A stretch of DNA of 64,000 bases from Deltaproteobacteria bacterium YD0425bin51 (lineage in GTDB: Bacteria; Desulfobacterota; Desulfobacteria; Desulfobacterales; YD0425bin51): contig PDZS01000001.1 of the NCBI GenBank assembly GCA_002753225.1, positions 282,381 to 346,380 on the forward strand, written 5' to 3'. Each line of letters starts with the position of its first letter. Within the stretch, counting starts at the first letter, position 1. Position numbers and translations under genes: made by a program. Below, one piece after another: positions 17,618 through 27,388 of this stretch. The notes under the pieces are model-generated. The model searched no databases and was not told the origin of the DNA. It saw nothing but the letters and a program-made list of their open reading frames with translations.

Positions 17618-18472
17618 ATGCAATACTCAAAATTATTTGTTATTTGTTTTTGGTTTATTACGTTATTTGGTTGTGCATCAAGAGAAGATGTAGTTATTTT
17701 AAATGATAGGCTTTCATCTTTAGAACAAGAGAATAACGAATTAAAAGAGAATGTTGAAAATACTAAAAAGCAACTTACAAAGAATTTTGAAGAGACATCT
17801 GATGCCTTGAGAGGCCAGGCTGCTGAACTTAGGGTGATGATAGATGGGCTTAAGGAAGATACGCGCTCTTTATCGGGAAAACTTGAGGTTACAGATCATT
17901 CTGCAAAAACAAGTATACCTAAAGAATCTGTAGAAAAAATAGAAAGAATTGTTAATTACAGCAGTGATAGGCTTACTAATATCGAACGTTATTTAGGAAT
18001 TGAAGCTCCTGAACCACAAATTGACCAAAAAGCAAGTGCTGATACTCCTGTGCCCCCAGAGAATACTGAAAAAAAGGAACCAGAAAAAGCTTTAACAGAT
18101 AAGGAAACATATGAAGCAGGTAAAAAGGCGCTAGTAGAATCAAATATGGAAAAAGCCAGGGAATCTTTTAAGTATATAATACAGAAATTCCCCAAATCAT
18201 CTTATGCTGATAGCGCTCAGTTCATGATTGGAGAAAGCTACTATAATGAAAAGTTTTATGAAAAAGCAATCCTTGAGTATCAGAAAGTTCTTGAAAAATA
18301 CCCAAAAGGTAAAAAGGTACCAGCGTCACTTTTAAAACAAGGTTTAAGTTTTCATAATTTAGGGGATAAGGAAAATAAGAGTAATGCTAAACTTGTCTGG
18401 AATGAACTTATAAGTAAATATCCTAAATCTAATGAAGCAAAGGTTGCAAAACAAAAATTAAAAACTGAATAA
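17618..18472 (+). CDS. cpoB: CpoB/YbgF, Tol-Pal-associated TPR protein
   Basis: 284 residues from the ATG at 17618, chosen over an in-frame TTG at 17606 because GAGAGGGA lies just before the ATG. The N-terminus has a lipobox LFGC (C19), so this is a predicted lipoprotein. A coiled coil (about 28-70) is followed by a proline-rich linker and three TPR-like units (about 165-284; ARESFKYIIQKFPKSSYADSA, AILEYQKVLEKYPKGKKV). CpoB coordinates peptidoglycan synthesis with outer-membrane constriction through TolA/PBP1B. It overlaps ruvC by one base. Confidence 0.92.
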   Translation: MQYSKLFVICFWFITLFGCASREDVVILNDRLSSLEQENNELKENVENTKKQLTKNFEETSDALRGQAAELRVMIDGLKEDTRSLSGKLEVTDHSAKTSIPKESVEKIERIVNYSSDRLTNIERYLGIEAPEPQIDQKASADTPVPPENTEKKEPEKALTDKETYEAGKKALVESNMEKARESFKYIIQKFPKSSYADSAQFMIGESYYNEKFYEKAILEYQKVLEKYPKGKKVPASLLKQGLSFHNLGDKENKSNAKLVWNELISKYPKSNEAKVAKQKLKTE

Positions 18473-18957
18473 TGGTCAAAATTGTTGGTATAGATCCCGG
18501 GCTTGCTGAAACAGGAGTTGCTATAATAAAAGGAAAGGGGTCTAAAGTTTTTGGTTTTGCTTATGGGAGTATTCAAACTTCAAAAGATACTCCCCTTCCT
18601 ACCCGACTTGAACAAATTTTTACAAATTTAAATTCTCTTCTTAAAAATGAAAAACCTGATTTAATAATAGTTGAAGATATTTTTTCTTTAAAAAAATATC
18701 CAAAATCTGCAATAATGTTAGGTAAAGTTACAGGTGTAATTTTGCTTGCCGGATCTATTTCCCATATTCCAGTTACTGAAGTTGCTGTACGTGAGGCTAA
18801 ATGCGCTTTGACGGGTAATGGAAATGCAAGCAAAATGCAGCTTGAGAAGTCAGTAAGGCAGTTTTTAAATTTAGATGTTCAAATTAAGCCATATCATGCA
18901 TCTGATGCAATAGCTCTTGCATTAACAGGCTTATTTAGAGAAGGACTCATTTCATGA
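18472..18957 (+). CDS. ruvC: RuvC, Holliday junction resolvase
   Basis: 161 residues, the standard length. Acidic catalytic residues are visible in GIDPGLAETG (D7), IIVEDIF (about E67) and YHASDAIALAL (C-terminal Asp pair region). It cuts Holliday junctions held by RuvAB during recombinational repair. Its start overlaps the cpoB stop (TAATG) and its end overlaps ruvA by 4 bases, so tol-pal and ruvCAB form one contiguous unit here. Confidence 0.95.
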   Translation: MVKIVGIDPGLAETGVAIIKGKGSKVFGFAYGSIQTSKDTPLPTRLEQIFTNLNSLLKNEKPDLIIVEDIFSLKKYPKSAIMLGKVTGVILLAGSISHIPVTEVAVREAKCALTGNGNASKMQLEKSVRQFLNLDVQIKPYHASDAIALALTGLFREGLIS

Positions 18958-19568
18958 TTGGTTATTTAGAAGGAAGGCTTTTAAAAAAAGAGGCAGATAG
19001 AATTTTACTACTTGTTAACCATGTAGGTTATGAAGTTTTGGTGCCTAATTTTGTAATGGAGACGCTAAAAGGGAAAAATCTAGGAGAAGAATTGTCGCTA
19101 TACATATATTATCATCAGACAGAGAGACAACCCAAGCCAATTTTGGTTGGTTTTAATATAGAGGCAGAAAAAGAATTTTTTGAATATATTATTTCAGTTG
19201 AAGACATTGGCCCTCTTAAGGCAGTAAAAGCTTTAACTATGTCTGTTAGAGATATTGCAAGAGCAATTGAAATGAGCGATAGTGGAAGGCTGACAAAATT
19301 AAAGGGAGTTGGAGTGAGAACTGCTGAAAAGATTATAGTCTCATTAAGAGGCAAAGTTGGAAAATTTGCATTAATGAGAAATGAAGATAAAAAAGCAGCA
19401 CAACCCCTTGAAGATTTTACAAAGCAAGTTTATGAAGTCCTTATACATCAGTTAGGCTACAGTGCACAAGAATCAAAAGATATGATTACAAAAGCATTAA
19501 AAAGAAACAGCTTACTTGCTACTCCTGAAGAACTTTTTGAGGAAATTTATAGGGGAGAAAAGACTTAA
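18954..19568 (+). CDS. ruvA: RuvA, Holliday junction DNA-binding subunit
   Basis: 204 residues: an N-terminal OB fold (MIGYLEGRLLKK...), two helix-hairpin-helix motifs (ISVEDIGPLKAVKAL and LKGVGVRTAEKIIVSLRGK) and the C-terminal three-helix domain that contacts RuvB (about 155-204). It targets RuvB to Holliday junctions. Translationally coupled to ruvC through ATGA. Confidence 0.95.
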   Translation: MIGYLEGRLLKKEADRILLLVNHVGYEVLVPNFVMETLKGKNLGEELSLYIYYHQTERQPKPILVGFNIEAEKEFFEYIISVEDIGPLKAVKALTMSVRDIARAIEMSDSGRLTKLKGVGVRTAEKIIVSLRGKVGKFALMRNEDKKAAQPLEDFTKQVYEVLIHQLGYSAQESKDMITKALKRNSLLATPEELFEEIYRGEKT

Positions 19569-19571
19569 TTT

Positions 19572-20624
19572 ATGAACGAAAATATTTTAAAGTTTTCTTC
19601 TGAAGAAACAAATCCAATCTCAAGTTATAGTATGCCCATTGATGAAGAACCAGAGATGCTCTCCCTTCGTCCTAAAAGAATATGTGAATATATTGGACAG
19701 CCAGAAATAATTGAAACCCTTACAATAGCAATTGAGGCTGCCCGGAAAAGAAAAGAACCATTAGATCACGTTCTCTTCCATGGACCTCCTGGTCTTGGAA
19801 AAACAACTTTAGCCTACATTATTTCAAATGAAATGGGGACTAATTTAACAGTAACATCAGGGCCAGCTCTTGAAAAAGGGGGGGATTTAGTTGGAATTTT
19901 AACTCATCTGGATGAGGCTTCTTTATTATTTATTGATGAAATCCATAGGACACCAAAACCTGTTGAGGAATTTCTTTATCCTGCAATGGAAGATTTTTCA
20001 ATAGATGTTGTTTTTGATAAGGGAGTTCATGCTAGAAGCCATAAATTTCGTTTAAATAGATTTACATTAGTTGGAGCAACTACTCGCGTTGGATTGCTTT
20101 CTGCACCACTTAGAGATAGATTTGGAATATTTAGAAGCTTAGATTTTTATAGTGACGAAAACCTTGTAAGAATAGCAACGAGATCTGCTGAACTGCTTAA
20201 TGTAAAAATTAACACAGAGGCAGCTTTTGAACTTGCAAAAAGATCAAGAGGTACGCCTAGAATTGTAAATAGGCTTCTTAAAAGGGTAAGAGATTATGCA
20301 GAAGTTCGTGCAGATGGAATAATTGATAAAAAAATTGTAAATTCTGCTCTGTCTCTTGAAGGAGTTGATGAGAAAGGACTCACAAATTTAGATAGGCATT
20401 ATCTAAAGACTATAATTGAATTTTATAATGGAGGACCTGTAGGGATAGAGGCTATTGCCGCTACTCTTCAGGAAGAATCAGATACGCTGGTTGATGTTAT
20501 AGAGCCTTATCTTTTAAAAATTGGATTTGTAACAAGAACTCAATCAGGACGAAGAGCCTCAGAAAAAGCATATAGACACCTTGGAATTGGGGTTCAAAGC
20601 ATGCAAAGAAAAATGTTTAAATAA
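19572..20624 (+). CDS. ruvB: RuvB, Holliday junction branch-migration ATPase
   Basis: 350 residues of the AAA+ family. It contains [12 protein letters not shown], Walker A ([10 protein letters not shown]), Walker B (LLFIDEIHR), sensor 1 (LVGATTR), the arginine finger region (LRDRFGIF) and the C-terminal winged helix ([18 protein letters not shown]). The ring motor drives branch migration with RuvA. It begins 3 bases after ruvA. Confidence 0.97.
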   Translation: MNENILKFSSEETNPISSYSMPIDEEPEMLSLRPKRICEYIGQPEIIETLTIAIEAARKRKEPLDHVLFHGPPGLGKTTLAYIISNEMGTNLTVTSGPALEKGGDLVGILTHLDEASLLFIDEIHRTPKPVEEFLYPAMEDFSIDVVFDKGVHARSHKFRLNRFTLVGATTRVGLLSAPLRDRFGIFRSLDFYSDENLVRIATRSAELLNVKINTEAAFELAKRSRGTPRIVNRLLKRVRDYAEVRADGIIDKKIVNSALSLEGVDEKGLTNLDRHYLKTIIEFYNGGPVGIEAIAATLQEESDTLVDVIEPYLLKIGFVTRTQSGRRASEKAYRHLGIGVQSMQRKMFK

Positions 20625-20630
20625 ATAATT

Positions 20631-21446
20631 ATGATTGCACTATACACTGATTTCGGACTTAAAGATGAATATGTAGGACTCATGAAAGGAGTTATTTTAT
20701 CCATAAATCCTAAAGCCCAAATAGTAGATATAACTCACTATATATATCCTCAAGATGTCGTTTTAGGAGCATATATTTTAAAATCTTCATATAAATATTG
20801 TCCTAAGGGAACTATTCATCTTGCAGTTGTTGATCCTGGAGTGGGAAGCAATAGGGCAATAATTGCTTTTGAAATGAACGGACATAAATTTTTAGCACCT
20901 GATAATGGAATATGTACGCTCCTTGCAATGGAGCATAAGTTTGATTCAATCGTTAAAGTTCAAAATTCTAAGTTTTTTTTAGATTCTATAAGCACAACTT
21001 TTCATGGTAGAGATATTTTTGCTCCAGTTGCAGCTCATATGTCAAAAGGACTCAAAATTAAAGAATTAGGACATGAGATTGATAAAAAAGATATTACGCT
21101 GCTTTCAATTCCATATCCCACAATTTCTAAAGAAGGAATACTTTATGGCAATATTATATCAATAGACCACTTTGGGAATTTGATAACAAATATAGATTCA
21201 TATACTCTTGGAAATTTTTGTGGCAGTTATGCTAAAAATATAGAAATCAATCTTTCAGAAATAAAGATATTAGGGCTTTCAAAGAATTATCAAACGGTAA
21301 AAAAAGGCTTTCCACTTGCAATTATTAATAGTCAGGGGTATCTTGAGATTGCTTTGTATTGTGGCAATGCTCAAGAATATTTTAATGTCAAAAAAGATGA
21401 TATTTTAAAAGTTTATACTTATGAGATGGACACTTTTACTAGTTAG
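20631..21446 (+). CDS. SAM hydroxide adenosyltransferase (DUF62 family)
   Basis: 271 residues of the chlorinase/fluorinase-like family. The N-terminal domain contains TDFGLKDEYVGLMKGV, the characteristic VVDPGVGS, and FLAPDNGI; the C-terminal beta-barrel has ISIDHFGNLITNI. Most members use water to split SAM to adenosine and methionine rather than halide. Physiological role is not settled. It is packed between ruvB (6 bases) and the following membrane protein gene (26-base overlap). Confidence 0.9.
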   Translation: MIALYTDFGLKDEYVGLMKGVILSINPKAQIVDITHYIYPQDVVLGAYILKSSYKYCPKGTIHLAVVDPGVGSNRAIIAFEMNGHKFLAPDNGICTLLAMEHKFDSIVKVQNSKFFLDSISTTFHGRDIFAPVAAHMSKGLKIKELGHEIDKKDITLLSIPYPTISKEGILYGNIISIDHFGNLITNIDSYTLGNFCGSYAKNIEINLSEIKILGLSKNYQTVKKGFPLAIINSQGYLEIALYCGNAQEYFNVKKDDILKVYTYEMDTFTS

Positions 21447-22176
21447 AGATGATGGCAAGCTACTTAAAATTACATGGCTGAGATCATTTATCTTTATATT
21501 TTTTATTGTACTTTTTCCAGTATCTTTCATATCTGCTATCTATTTTTATAATTTCATAACAGATGAAAATAAAAGGCTAAGTAGTGATATAAATACACTA
21601 AATCAAGAGATAAAGATTTTAAAAAATGAAAAAGATATATTAATGGCTAAAGTAGTTTTAACTGAATCCAAAGGTAGTCATTCAAAAAAATATACGAAAG
21701 ATCCTTTTAGTACTTCTTTAATCACAATGAGCGGACTTTTAGACGTTAATGAAAATATAGATTTTGGTTTTTCTAAAGAAGCTATACCCAAAAAAGAGAT
21801 AGAGATAGAGAAAAAAGAAGATAAAACCCCAAATATTATTATTGATAATTTTTCAGTGTCATATGAAAAAAGGAAAAAAAATTTAAAAGTTAACTTTAAT
21901 ATTAAAAAAGAGGAAACAATAGATAAAAAGTTAGCTATTTATTGTTTTGTTATGTTAAATGCTGAAAACAAGACAATAATTATACCCAATGTAGATTTAA
22001 TAGATGAAAAACCTTCAAAAGTGAATACTGGGAAAAGATTATCGCTGAATAAAGATAATCATGTTACTTTTAAGGTAAAGGCTCAATCTGGTTATAAAGA
22101 TTTTAAGTCTGCAACAGTATTTTTATTTGATAAAGAAGAAAATTTAATTTTTGAGAAAAAGATGGTAGTGCATTAA
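21421..22176 (+). CDS. Single-pass membrane coiled-coil protein with the same C-terminal domain as the adjacent bactofilin
   Basis: 251 residues, family not recognised by name. One membrane helix (about 20-43) is followed by a coiled coil (about 50-80: NKRLSSDINTLNQEIKILKNE), a linker, and a C-terminal beta-rich domain (about 138-251). That domain is about 60% identical by hand count over 114 positions to the C-terminus of the bactofilin encoded 2 bases downstream. The layout resembles the small membrane coiled-coil proteins (DUF6776-like) often found next to bactofilins. It probably sits in the inner membrane with the shared domain in the periplasm or in the cytoplasm; orientation is not certain. 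Confidence 0.75.
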   Translation: MRWTLLLVRDDGKLLKITWLRSFIFIFFIVLFPVSFISAIYFYNFITDENKRLSSDINTLNQEIKILKNEKDILMAKVVLTESKGSHSKKYTKDPFSTSLITMSGLLDVNENIDFGFSKEAIPKKEIEIEKKEDKTPNIIIDNFSVSYEKRKKNLKVNFNIKKEETIDKKLAIYCFVMLNAENKTIIIPNVDLIDEKPSKVNTGKRLSLNKDNHVTFKVKAQSGYKDFKSATVFLFDKEENLIFEKKMVVH

Positions 22177-22178
22177 TT

Positions 22179-22952
22179 ATGATGAGAAAATCAAAAGTTT
22201 TTTCCATTATTGATAATGGAACAGAGATTGAGGGAAAGATATCTACAACGGGTCGTCTTATTATTAAAGGAAAAGTTTCTGGCACTCTGTTTGCTGAAAA
22301 TGTTGTTGTTGCCAAAGAAGGTTCCCTTAAAGGCGATGTAAAGGCTCATAATATTAATATCGCAGGATTTTTTGATGGAAATGCAGACGTTATAAATGAA
22401 ATATCTGTTCTTTCAACAGGGAGTTGTTTGGGAAAAGTTTCATGCAAAAAAATAGATGTAGAGGTTCATGGAGTTTTAAATGCTGAGGTTTCTTGCACAG
22501 AAATAGAACCATCAGTAAGTCCTGTTCTGTATTTGAAGGATATTAAAAAAAATTCTAAAGAAGCTTTACCAAAAAAAGAAATAGAAAAGAAAGAAACTCA
22601 AACTAAAAATATTATTATTGATAATTTTTCAATATCATACGAAAAAAAAAGAAAAGATTTAAAAGTTAGCTTTAATATAAAAAAAGAAGAAAAAACAGAT
22701 GAAAAAATGACAATCTATGTTTTTGTTGTTTTAAAAACTGAAAAGAATATTATATCTATACCAAATGTATCTATAAAAGATGGAAAACCTTCAACAGTAA
22801 TAAATGGTAAAAGAGTATCTTTTCATAAATCTAATAATGTTATTTTTAATGTAAAGACTGAATTAGAAGCTAAAGAGTTCAATTCTGCAACAATATTTTT
22901 ATTTGATACAGAAGAAAAATTGATTTTTGAAAAAAAAATATTAGTGACTTAA
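22179..22952 (+). CDS. Bactofilin with extra C-terminal domain shared with its neighbour
   Basis: 257 residues. Residues about 10-115 form the polymer-forming bactofilin beta-helix (GTEIEGKISTTGRLIIKGKV, GSLKGDVKAHNINIAG). Most bactofilins end soon after the helix; here a lysine/glutamate-rich linker leads to a 110-residue domain (about 145-257; NIIIDNFSISYEKK ... SATIFLFDTEEKLIFEKK) that duplicates the C-terminus of the preceding protein. Bactofilins form membrane-associated filaments in cell shape and polarity. The gene ends in a 12-base convergent overlap with the CYTH gene. The shared domain could bring filament and membrane protein together. Confidence 0.85.
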   Translation: MMRKSKVFSIIDNGTEIEGKISTTGRLIIKGKVSGTLFAENVVVAKEGSLKGDVKAHNINIAGFFDGNADVINEISVLSTGSCLGKVSCKKIDVEVHGVLNAEVSCTEIEPSVSPVLYLKDIKKNSKEALPKKEIEKKETQTKNIIIDNFSISYEKKRKDLKVSFNIKKEEKTDEKMTIYVFVVLKTEKNIISIPNVSIKDGKPSTVINGKRVSFHKSNNVIFNVKTELEAKEFNSATIFLFDTEEKLIFEKKILVT

Positions 22953-23555
22953 CATATCAATAAAAATAGAGGATAAATCTTTAGAATATATGTTTTTGAA
23001 GTTGTCAAAAGTTACATCTGAAAACAATAAATTCATTTTTTTTTTTATCAATTCAAAAAGTTCAAGGTAATTAAATAGAATTTTTTCTTTCCATTCTAAC
23101 CCTAATTCTGAGCTTAATTTTTTGATATTTTCCTCGCTTCCTTCTATTTCTATAAAATTACCAAAAGGGAGTATATCAAGACATATCATTGTATCGTTTA
23201 ATATGAATGTTTCACGCCATTTCTCATATTTTTGCTCTTGATGAAATCCAAGGGATTCTATAATAAGACACATAGTTGAAAAATCATTTACTTCAACTTC
23301 TAATTCTTTTAATATTTTAAAATTGGGGTTTGAAAAAGGTGGTGGAGACTTGAATGTAAGAGTTGTTCTTTTGTCTTTACGAAGTCTAAGTAAACATTTT
23401 TTTTTTTTCAACGTTTTATTTTTATCTTCAAATCGAATATTAGTTTCAAAAATTTTACCATCAACAGATTGTCCAGCAATTTTAAGAATATGGTTGCGAA
23501 TAATGTCAATATTAGTTAAATAAAATTTTACTTCTATCTCTAAATGGTTCATCAT
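22941..23555 (-). CDS. CYTH-domain protein, class IV adenylate cyclase (CyaB)-like
   Basis: 204 residues. The N-terminal ExExK signature (E6, E8, K10 in HLEIEVKFY), the basic strand LLRLRKDKRTTLTFKSP and the acidic EVEVNDF and FIEIEGSEENI match the CYTH triphosphate tunnel fold. Members are adenylate cyclases of class IV, thiamine-triphosphatases or inorganic triphosphatases; the IRFEDKNKTLKKKKCLLRLR arrangement is closest to CyaB. If it makes cAMP, the cNMP-binding transporter and other regulators could be downstream. The gene overlaps the bactofilin gene end by 12 bases and diverges from the kinase gene with a 37-base gap. Confidence 0.85.
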   Translation of the reverse strand: MMNHLEIEVKFYLTNIDIIRNHILKIAGQSVDGKIFETNIRFEDKNKTLKKKKCLLRLRKDKRTTLTFKSPPPFSNPNFKILKELEVEVNDFSTMCLIIESLGFHQEQKYEKWRETFILNDTMICLDILPFGNFIEIEGSEENIKKLSSELGLEWKEKILFNYLELFELIKKKMNLLFSDVTFDNFKNIYSKDLSSIFIDMLSH

Positions 23556-23592
23556 AAAATTATAAAAGAAAAAAAGTTTTTATTCAATAATT

Positions 23593-26193
23593 ATGAATAA
23601 TTTAAATTATAGAGTCTTAATTGTTGAAGATTCACAAACAATGAGGGCTATTTGTTTTAAAATGTTAAGCAAAGAAGGCTTTTCATGCAATGCCGCAAAT
23701 ACGGCTGAGGAAGCATGGGAAATTTTAAATGAGGCATATAAAAATCGGAATCCTTTTTCTGCAATTCTATTAGATTTAGTTTTACCAAAAATGACTGGGA
23801 ATCAGCTTTTAGAAAAAATTTTAAATAATAATAGATTTGAATCCCTTGCTATTGTTATTTTTACTGATCGTCCAGATGAAGAAACATGGCGGTTAGCTTT
23901 AGGGAAAAAGAATTGTGATATTCAATTAAAAGCTGATATTGAACTTTTACCTTTGCGGATGCGTAAATTTTTGAATTTATGTTTTTCTGATTTTTCTAGT
24001 AATTTGCCACTCATAAATACTAAAGCTTTTGCAAATTTTGGGCAAGGAGAAAAGATCATCCTTGTCGATGACTCACCTACAGTATGCGCTAAATACTCAA
24101 ATTTACTTAAAGAAGCAGGATATGACGTTATTATTGCTAGTTCCATTAGTACAGGATATGAATTAGCTTTGAAAGAGAAACCAATGCTTGCAATAATTGA
24201 TTACTATATGCCTGGTGGTAATGGAGATGAACTATGCAGAATGCTAAGATCAGATTCAAGAACTCAGGACATTGCAGTAGTTATGTTTTCTCAAAGAAAG
24301 GACTTAATAGAAAAGGCGCTTCAGGTTGGAGCAATGGATTTAATATACAAAGACGATCCTATGAATATTTTTATTATGAGGATTGGCTCAATAATGCAGG
24401 TTATTAGATCTCAGCGTACTACTACTCGTTTGGATATTTTATATAGAGCGACAGAAGCATTAGGGATTGGTGTAATGCTGAAAAAAGGAAATTCGCTTAC
24501 ATCTTTTAACGTGACAATGGATACTTTTGCTAAAACTTGTCAGGGACTTTCAACTTTTGATACAACAGATGATAAAAGCTCATCTTTGCATATTAATGAT
24601 ATTTTGGGAAAAGATCGTTATTTTGAGCTTATGTTACTAAAAGTAAATGAACAAGATAACGCAATACTTGTTCAGGAAGTAACTGAACGTAAAAGATGGG
24701 AAAAGGAGTTGGAGCTTTCAAAAGAAGCCGCTGAAGCTGCAAGTAAAGCTAAAAGTGAATTTTTGGCAAATATGAGCCATGAAATCAGAACCCCAATGAA
24801 TGCCATAATTGGTATGACTGAATTACTATGGGACACTAATCTAACACATGAACAAAAAAAGTATGTTCATGTTTTTAAGACAGCAGGAGAATCTCTTTTA
24901 AATATAATAAATGATATCTTAGATATATCTAAAATTGAAGAAGGGCAGTTAGAAATAGATAATGTGCCTTTTAACCTAAAAAATTTAATAGAAAAAACTT
25001 GTGAAACAATGAAAGTTAGGGCTAGTGCTAAAAATATAGATTTACTATATGACTTATCGCCTAATATTAATTTAAATCTTATAGGAGATCCATACAGGCT
25101 CAGGCAAATTTTATATAATCTTATTAGTAATGCCATTAAATTTACAGATAAGGGTTATATTATTGTAAAAGCAATTGAAGATTTCACAAAGATTGATAAA
25201 AATAAACAAGTAATAGTTTTTTCTGTTACAGATACAGGTACTGGCATACCAGAAGATAAATTAAATCTGATTTTTGAACGTTTCAGTCAGGGAGATGCCT
25301 CTCCTAGCAAAAAGTATGGAGGTACTGGGCTTGGTTTAAATATTTGTAAAAGTCTTGTTGAACTTATGGATGGGAATATAAGTGTTTCAAGTAAAATTGG
25401 TGAGGGAAGTACTTTTACTTTTAGAGCAAAATTTGAAATAGATTTAACAGGAAATTCTTGTTTAATAGAAGAAAAAACCACAGGTCCCATCTTCTGTGAA
25501 GAGTTATCTCCAGCTGATATTTTACTTATAGAAGATTCAGAATTTAATAGACTTCTAATAATTGAGTATCTTAAAAAATATCCTATTAAGCTTGATATAG
25601 CTCTAAATGGAAAAGAAGGATTAGAAAAATTTAAATCTCAAAAGTTTGATATAATATTTATGGATATACAAATGCCTGTCATGGATGGGTATGAAGCAAC
25701 ACGAGAAATACGAAAATATGAAAAAGAGAATAATTTACCTTCTATTCCTATAATAGCCATGAGCGCTTATGCATTGAAGGATGAAATAGATAAAAGTTTA
25801 AATAGTGGATGCAATGACCATGTAACAAAGCCAATTTTAAAAAAAACACTTATAAATATAATAAAAAAGTATAATACTGCAAAAATTGAAAAAAATAAGT
25901 CCATAATTGTTAGACCAGATCCAGAGCTTGCTGATTATGTTATTTCTTACAAGGAGTCTGTCTTAAAAAATATTTTAATAATTCAAAAATCAATAAAATC
26001 AAATGATTATGAAATAATTAAGACGTTATCTCATAGAATGAAAGGGGAGGGTGAAGCTTATGGGTTTAAAGAAGTTAGTACTATAGGCGCAAAAATGCAC
26101 GATGCAGCAAAAAATAAAAATATGATTACAATTGAAAAATTAAATGATGAATTGATAGATTATATAAATAGAGTTGAAATTGTTTTCTCATAA
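23593..26193 (+). CDS. Hybrid sensor histidine kinase: REC-REC-PAS-like-HisKA-HATPase-REC-HPt
   Basis: 866 residues, cytosolic (no membrane helix). Two receivers come first (about 5-125 with LLDLVLP; about 150-275 with AIIDYYMP), then a weak PAS-like region (about 290-375), HisKA with H396 (ANMSHEIRTP), HATPase (N box LISNAIKFT, G boxes DTGTGIP and GGTGLGLNI), a third receiver (about 640-755, FMDIQMPVMDG) and a C-terminal HPt with H814 (LSHRMKGEGEAYGF). The order implies an internal phosphorelay and two input receivers fed by other kinases. It is followed after 18 bases by another receiver-kinase, a probable partner. Confidence 0.92.
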   Translation: MNNLNYRVLIVEDSQTMRAICFKMLSKEGFSCNAANTAEEAWEILNEAYKNRNPFSAILLDLVLPKMTGNQLLEKILNNNRFESLAIVIFTDRPDEETWRLALGKKNCDIQLKADIELLPLRMRKFLNLCFSDFSSNLPLINTKAFANFGQGEKIILVDDSPTVCAKYSNLLKEAGYDVIIASSISTGYELALKEKPMLAIIDYYMPGGNGDELCRMLRSDSRTQDIAVVMFSQRKDLIEKALQVGAMDLIYKDDPMNIFIMRIGSIMQVIRSQRTTTRLDILYRATEALGIGVMLKKGNSLTSFNVTMDTFAKTCQGLSTFDTTDDKSSSLHINDILGKDRYFELMLLKVNEQDNAILVQEVTERKRWEKELELSKEAAEAASKAKSEFLANMSHEIRTPMNAIIGMTELLWDTNLTHEQKKYVHVFKTAGESLLNIINDILDISKIEEGQLEIDNVPFNLKNLIEKTCETMKVRASAKNIDLLYDLSPNINLNLIGDPYRLRQILYNLISNAIKFTDKGYIIVKAIEDFTKIDKNKQVIVFSVTDTGTGIPEDKLNLIFERFSQGDASPSKKYGGTGLGLNICKSLVELMDGNISVSSKIGEGSTFTFRAKFEIDLTGNSCLIEEKTTGPIFCEELSPADILLIEDSEFNRLLIIEYLKKYPIKLDIALNGKEGLEKFKSQKFDIIFMDIQMPVMDGYEATREIRKYEKENNLPSIPIIAMSAYALKDEIDKSLNSGCNDHVTKPILKKTLINIIKKYNTAKIEKNKSIIVRPDPELADYVISYKESVLKNILIIQKSIKSNDYEIIKTLSHRMKGEGEAYGFKEVSTIGAKMHDAAKNKNMITIEKLNDELIDYINRVEIVFS

Positions 26194-26211
26194 TAAGAAA
26201 GAATAAAAAAC

Positions 26212-27375
26212 ATGGCAATTCTAATAGTTGATGATTCGAGAGAATCACAGATAATAATAGAACACTTTCTTAAGGCAGAAGGATATAATCAAATAATATC
26301 TTTTGGAAACGGCAATGATGCTTTTTCTTTTCTTAAGGATAATTTTAATAAAGTAGATCTTATTTTAATGGATATAAATATGCCTGATATTGACGGCATT
26401 GAAGCTACTCGTTTAATTAAAGGAAATCTTGAATTTAAAGATATTCCGATAATTATTGTTACAGTATTAGATACTAAAATAAGCTTAGAAGAGGCTTTTA
26501 ATGCAGGAGCTATTGATTATATAACAAAACCCATCAGTAGAGTTGAGTTAAAATGCAGGGTTAAATCTATACTTAAATTCAAATATGAAATGGACTGCCG
26601 TAAAAAAAGAGAGTCAGAGCTTCAAAAAGAGGTAGAAGCTCATAATATAGCTAAAGAAGAACTTTTAAGAATAAAAAATCTTGAATCTATTGGTTTCCTA
26701 GCCGGCGGTATCGCCCATGATTATAATAATATCTTAACTGCAATAATGGGAGGGATAACTCTTGCAAAGCTATATTTAAAACAAGAAGATAAGGCTGTTC
26801 AACCACTCATAAAAGCTGAAGATTCTATATTGCGAGCAAAAGAATTGACAGAACAATTACTTACTTTTGCAAAAGGTGGATTACCTATAAAGAGGCCTAC
26901 TCAAATTTCAAGTATTTTTAAAAAAGCTATTAAATCTATATCAGATATTTCAGCAAATATTAACTATGTAGTATCAATAGGAAAAGATATTTGGTTTATA
27001 AATGCGGATTATATCCAAATTAGCAATGTTTTCAAACATCTATTAACAAATGCAGTTGAAGCAATGCCTTTAGGAGGAACTGTTTATATTAATGTTGAAA
27101 ATATAGTTTTAGAGTTCCCTAACCCATTTTTACTTGAGAGTGGCAGATACTTAAAAATTTCAATTAAAGATCAAGGCAAGGGTATAACTAAAGAAATTTA
27201 TAATAAGATTTTTGATCCTTATTTTACAACAAAAGATAGAGGTATAGATAAAGGAATAGGACTTGGATTATCAATTTGCTATTCAATTATAAAGAAGCAT
27301 GATGGTTGTATAACTTTTGAATCAAATGATGGAGCAGGTACAACATTTTTTGTATATCTACCTGCTGCTTTATAG
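26212..27375 (+). CDS. Receiver-histidine kinase (NtrB-like HisKA)
   Basis: 387 residues: an N-terminal receiver (about 1-120, LILMDINMPDIDG and ITKPIS), a short coiled coil, a HisKA of the type GGIAHDYNNILTAIMGG with H169, and an HATPase with NAVEAMP, DQGKGI and GIGLGLSICYSII. Soluble. Such receiver-kinases act as intermediate relays, so phosphate may come from the upstream hybrid kinase. No separate DNA-binding regulator is adjacent. Confidence 0.92.
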   Translation: MAILIVDDSRESQIIIEHFLKAEGYNQIISFGNGNDAFSFLKDNFNKVDLILMDINMPDIDGIEATRLIKGNLEFKDIPIIIVTVLDTKISLEEAFNAGAIDYITKPISRVELKCRVKSILKFKYEMDCRKKRESELQKEVEAHNIAKEELLRIKNLESIGFLAGGIAHDYNNILTAIMGGITLAKLYLKQEDKAVQPLIKAEDSILRAKELTEQLLTFAKGGLPIKRPTQISSIFKKAIKSISDISANINYVVSIGKDIWFINADYIQISNVFKHLLTNAVEAMPLGGTVYINVENIVLEFPNPFLLESGRYLKISIKDQGKGITKEIYNKIFDPYFTTKDRGIDKGIGLGLSICYSIIKKHDGCITFESNDGAGTTFFVYLPAAL

Positions 27376-27388
27376 AAAAGGTCTATTG

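Noticed and set aside
27317..27388. Longer start for the alpha/beta-hydrolase
   Set aside because: It would overlap the kinase gene and bury the signal peptide; the ATG at 27389 has a Shine-Dalgarno sequence.
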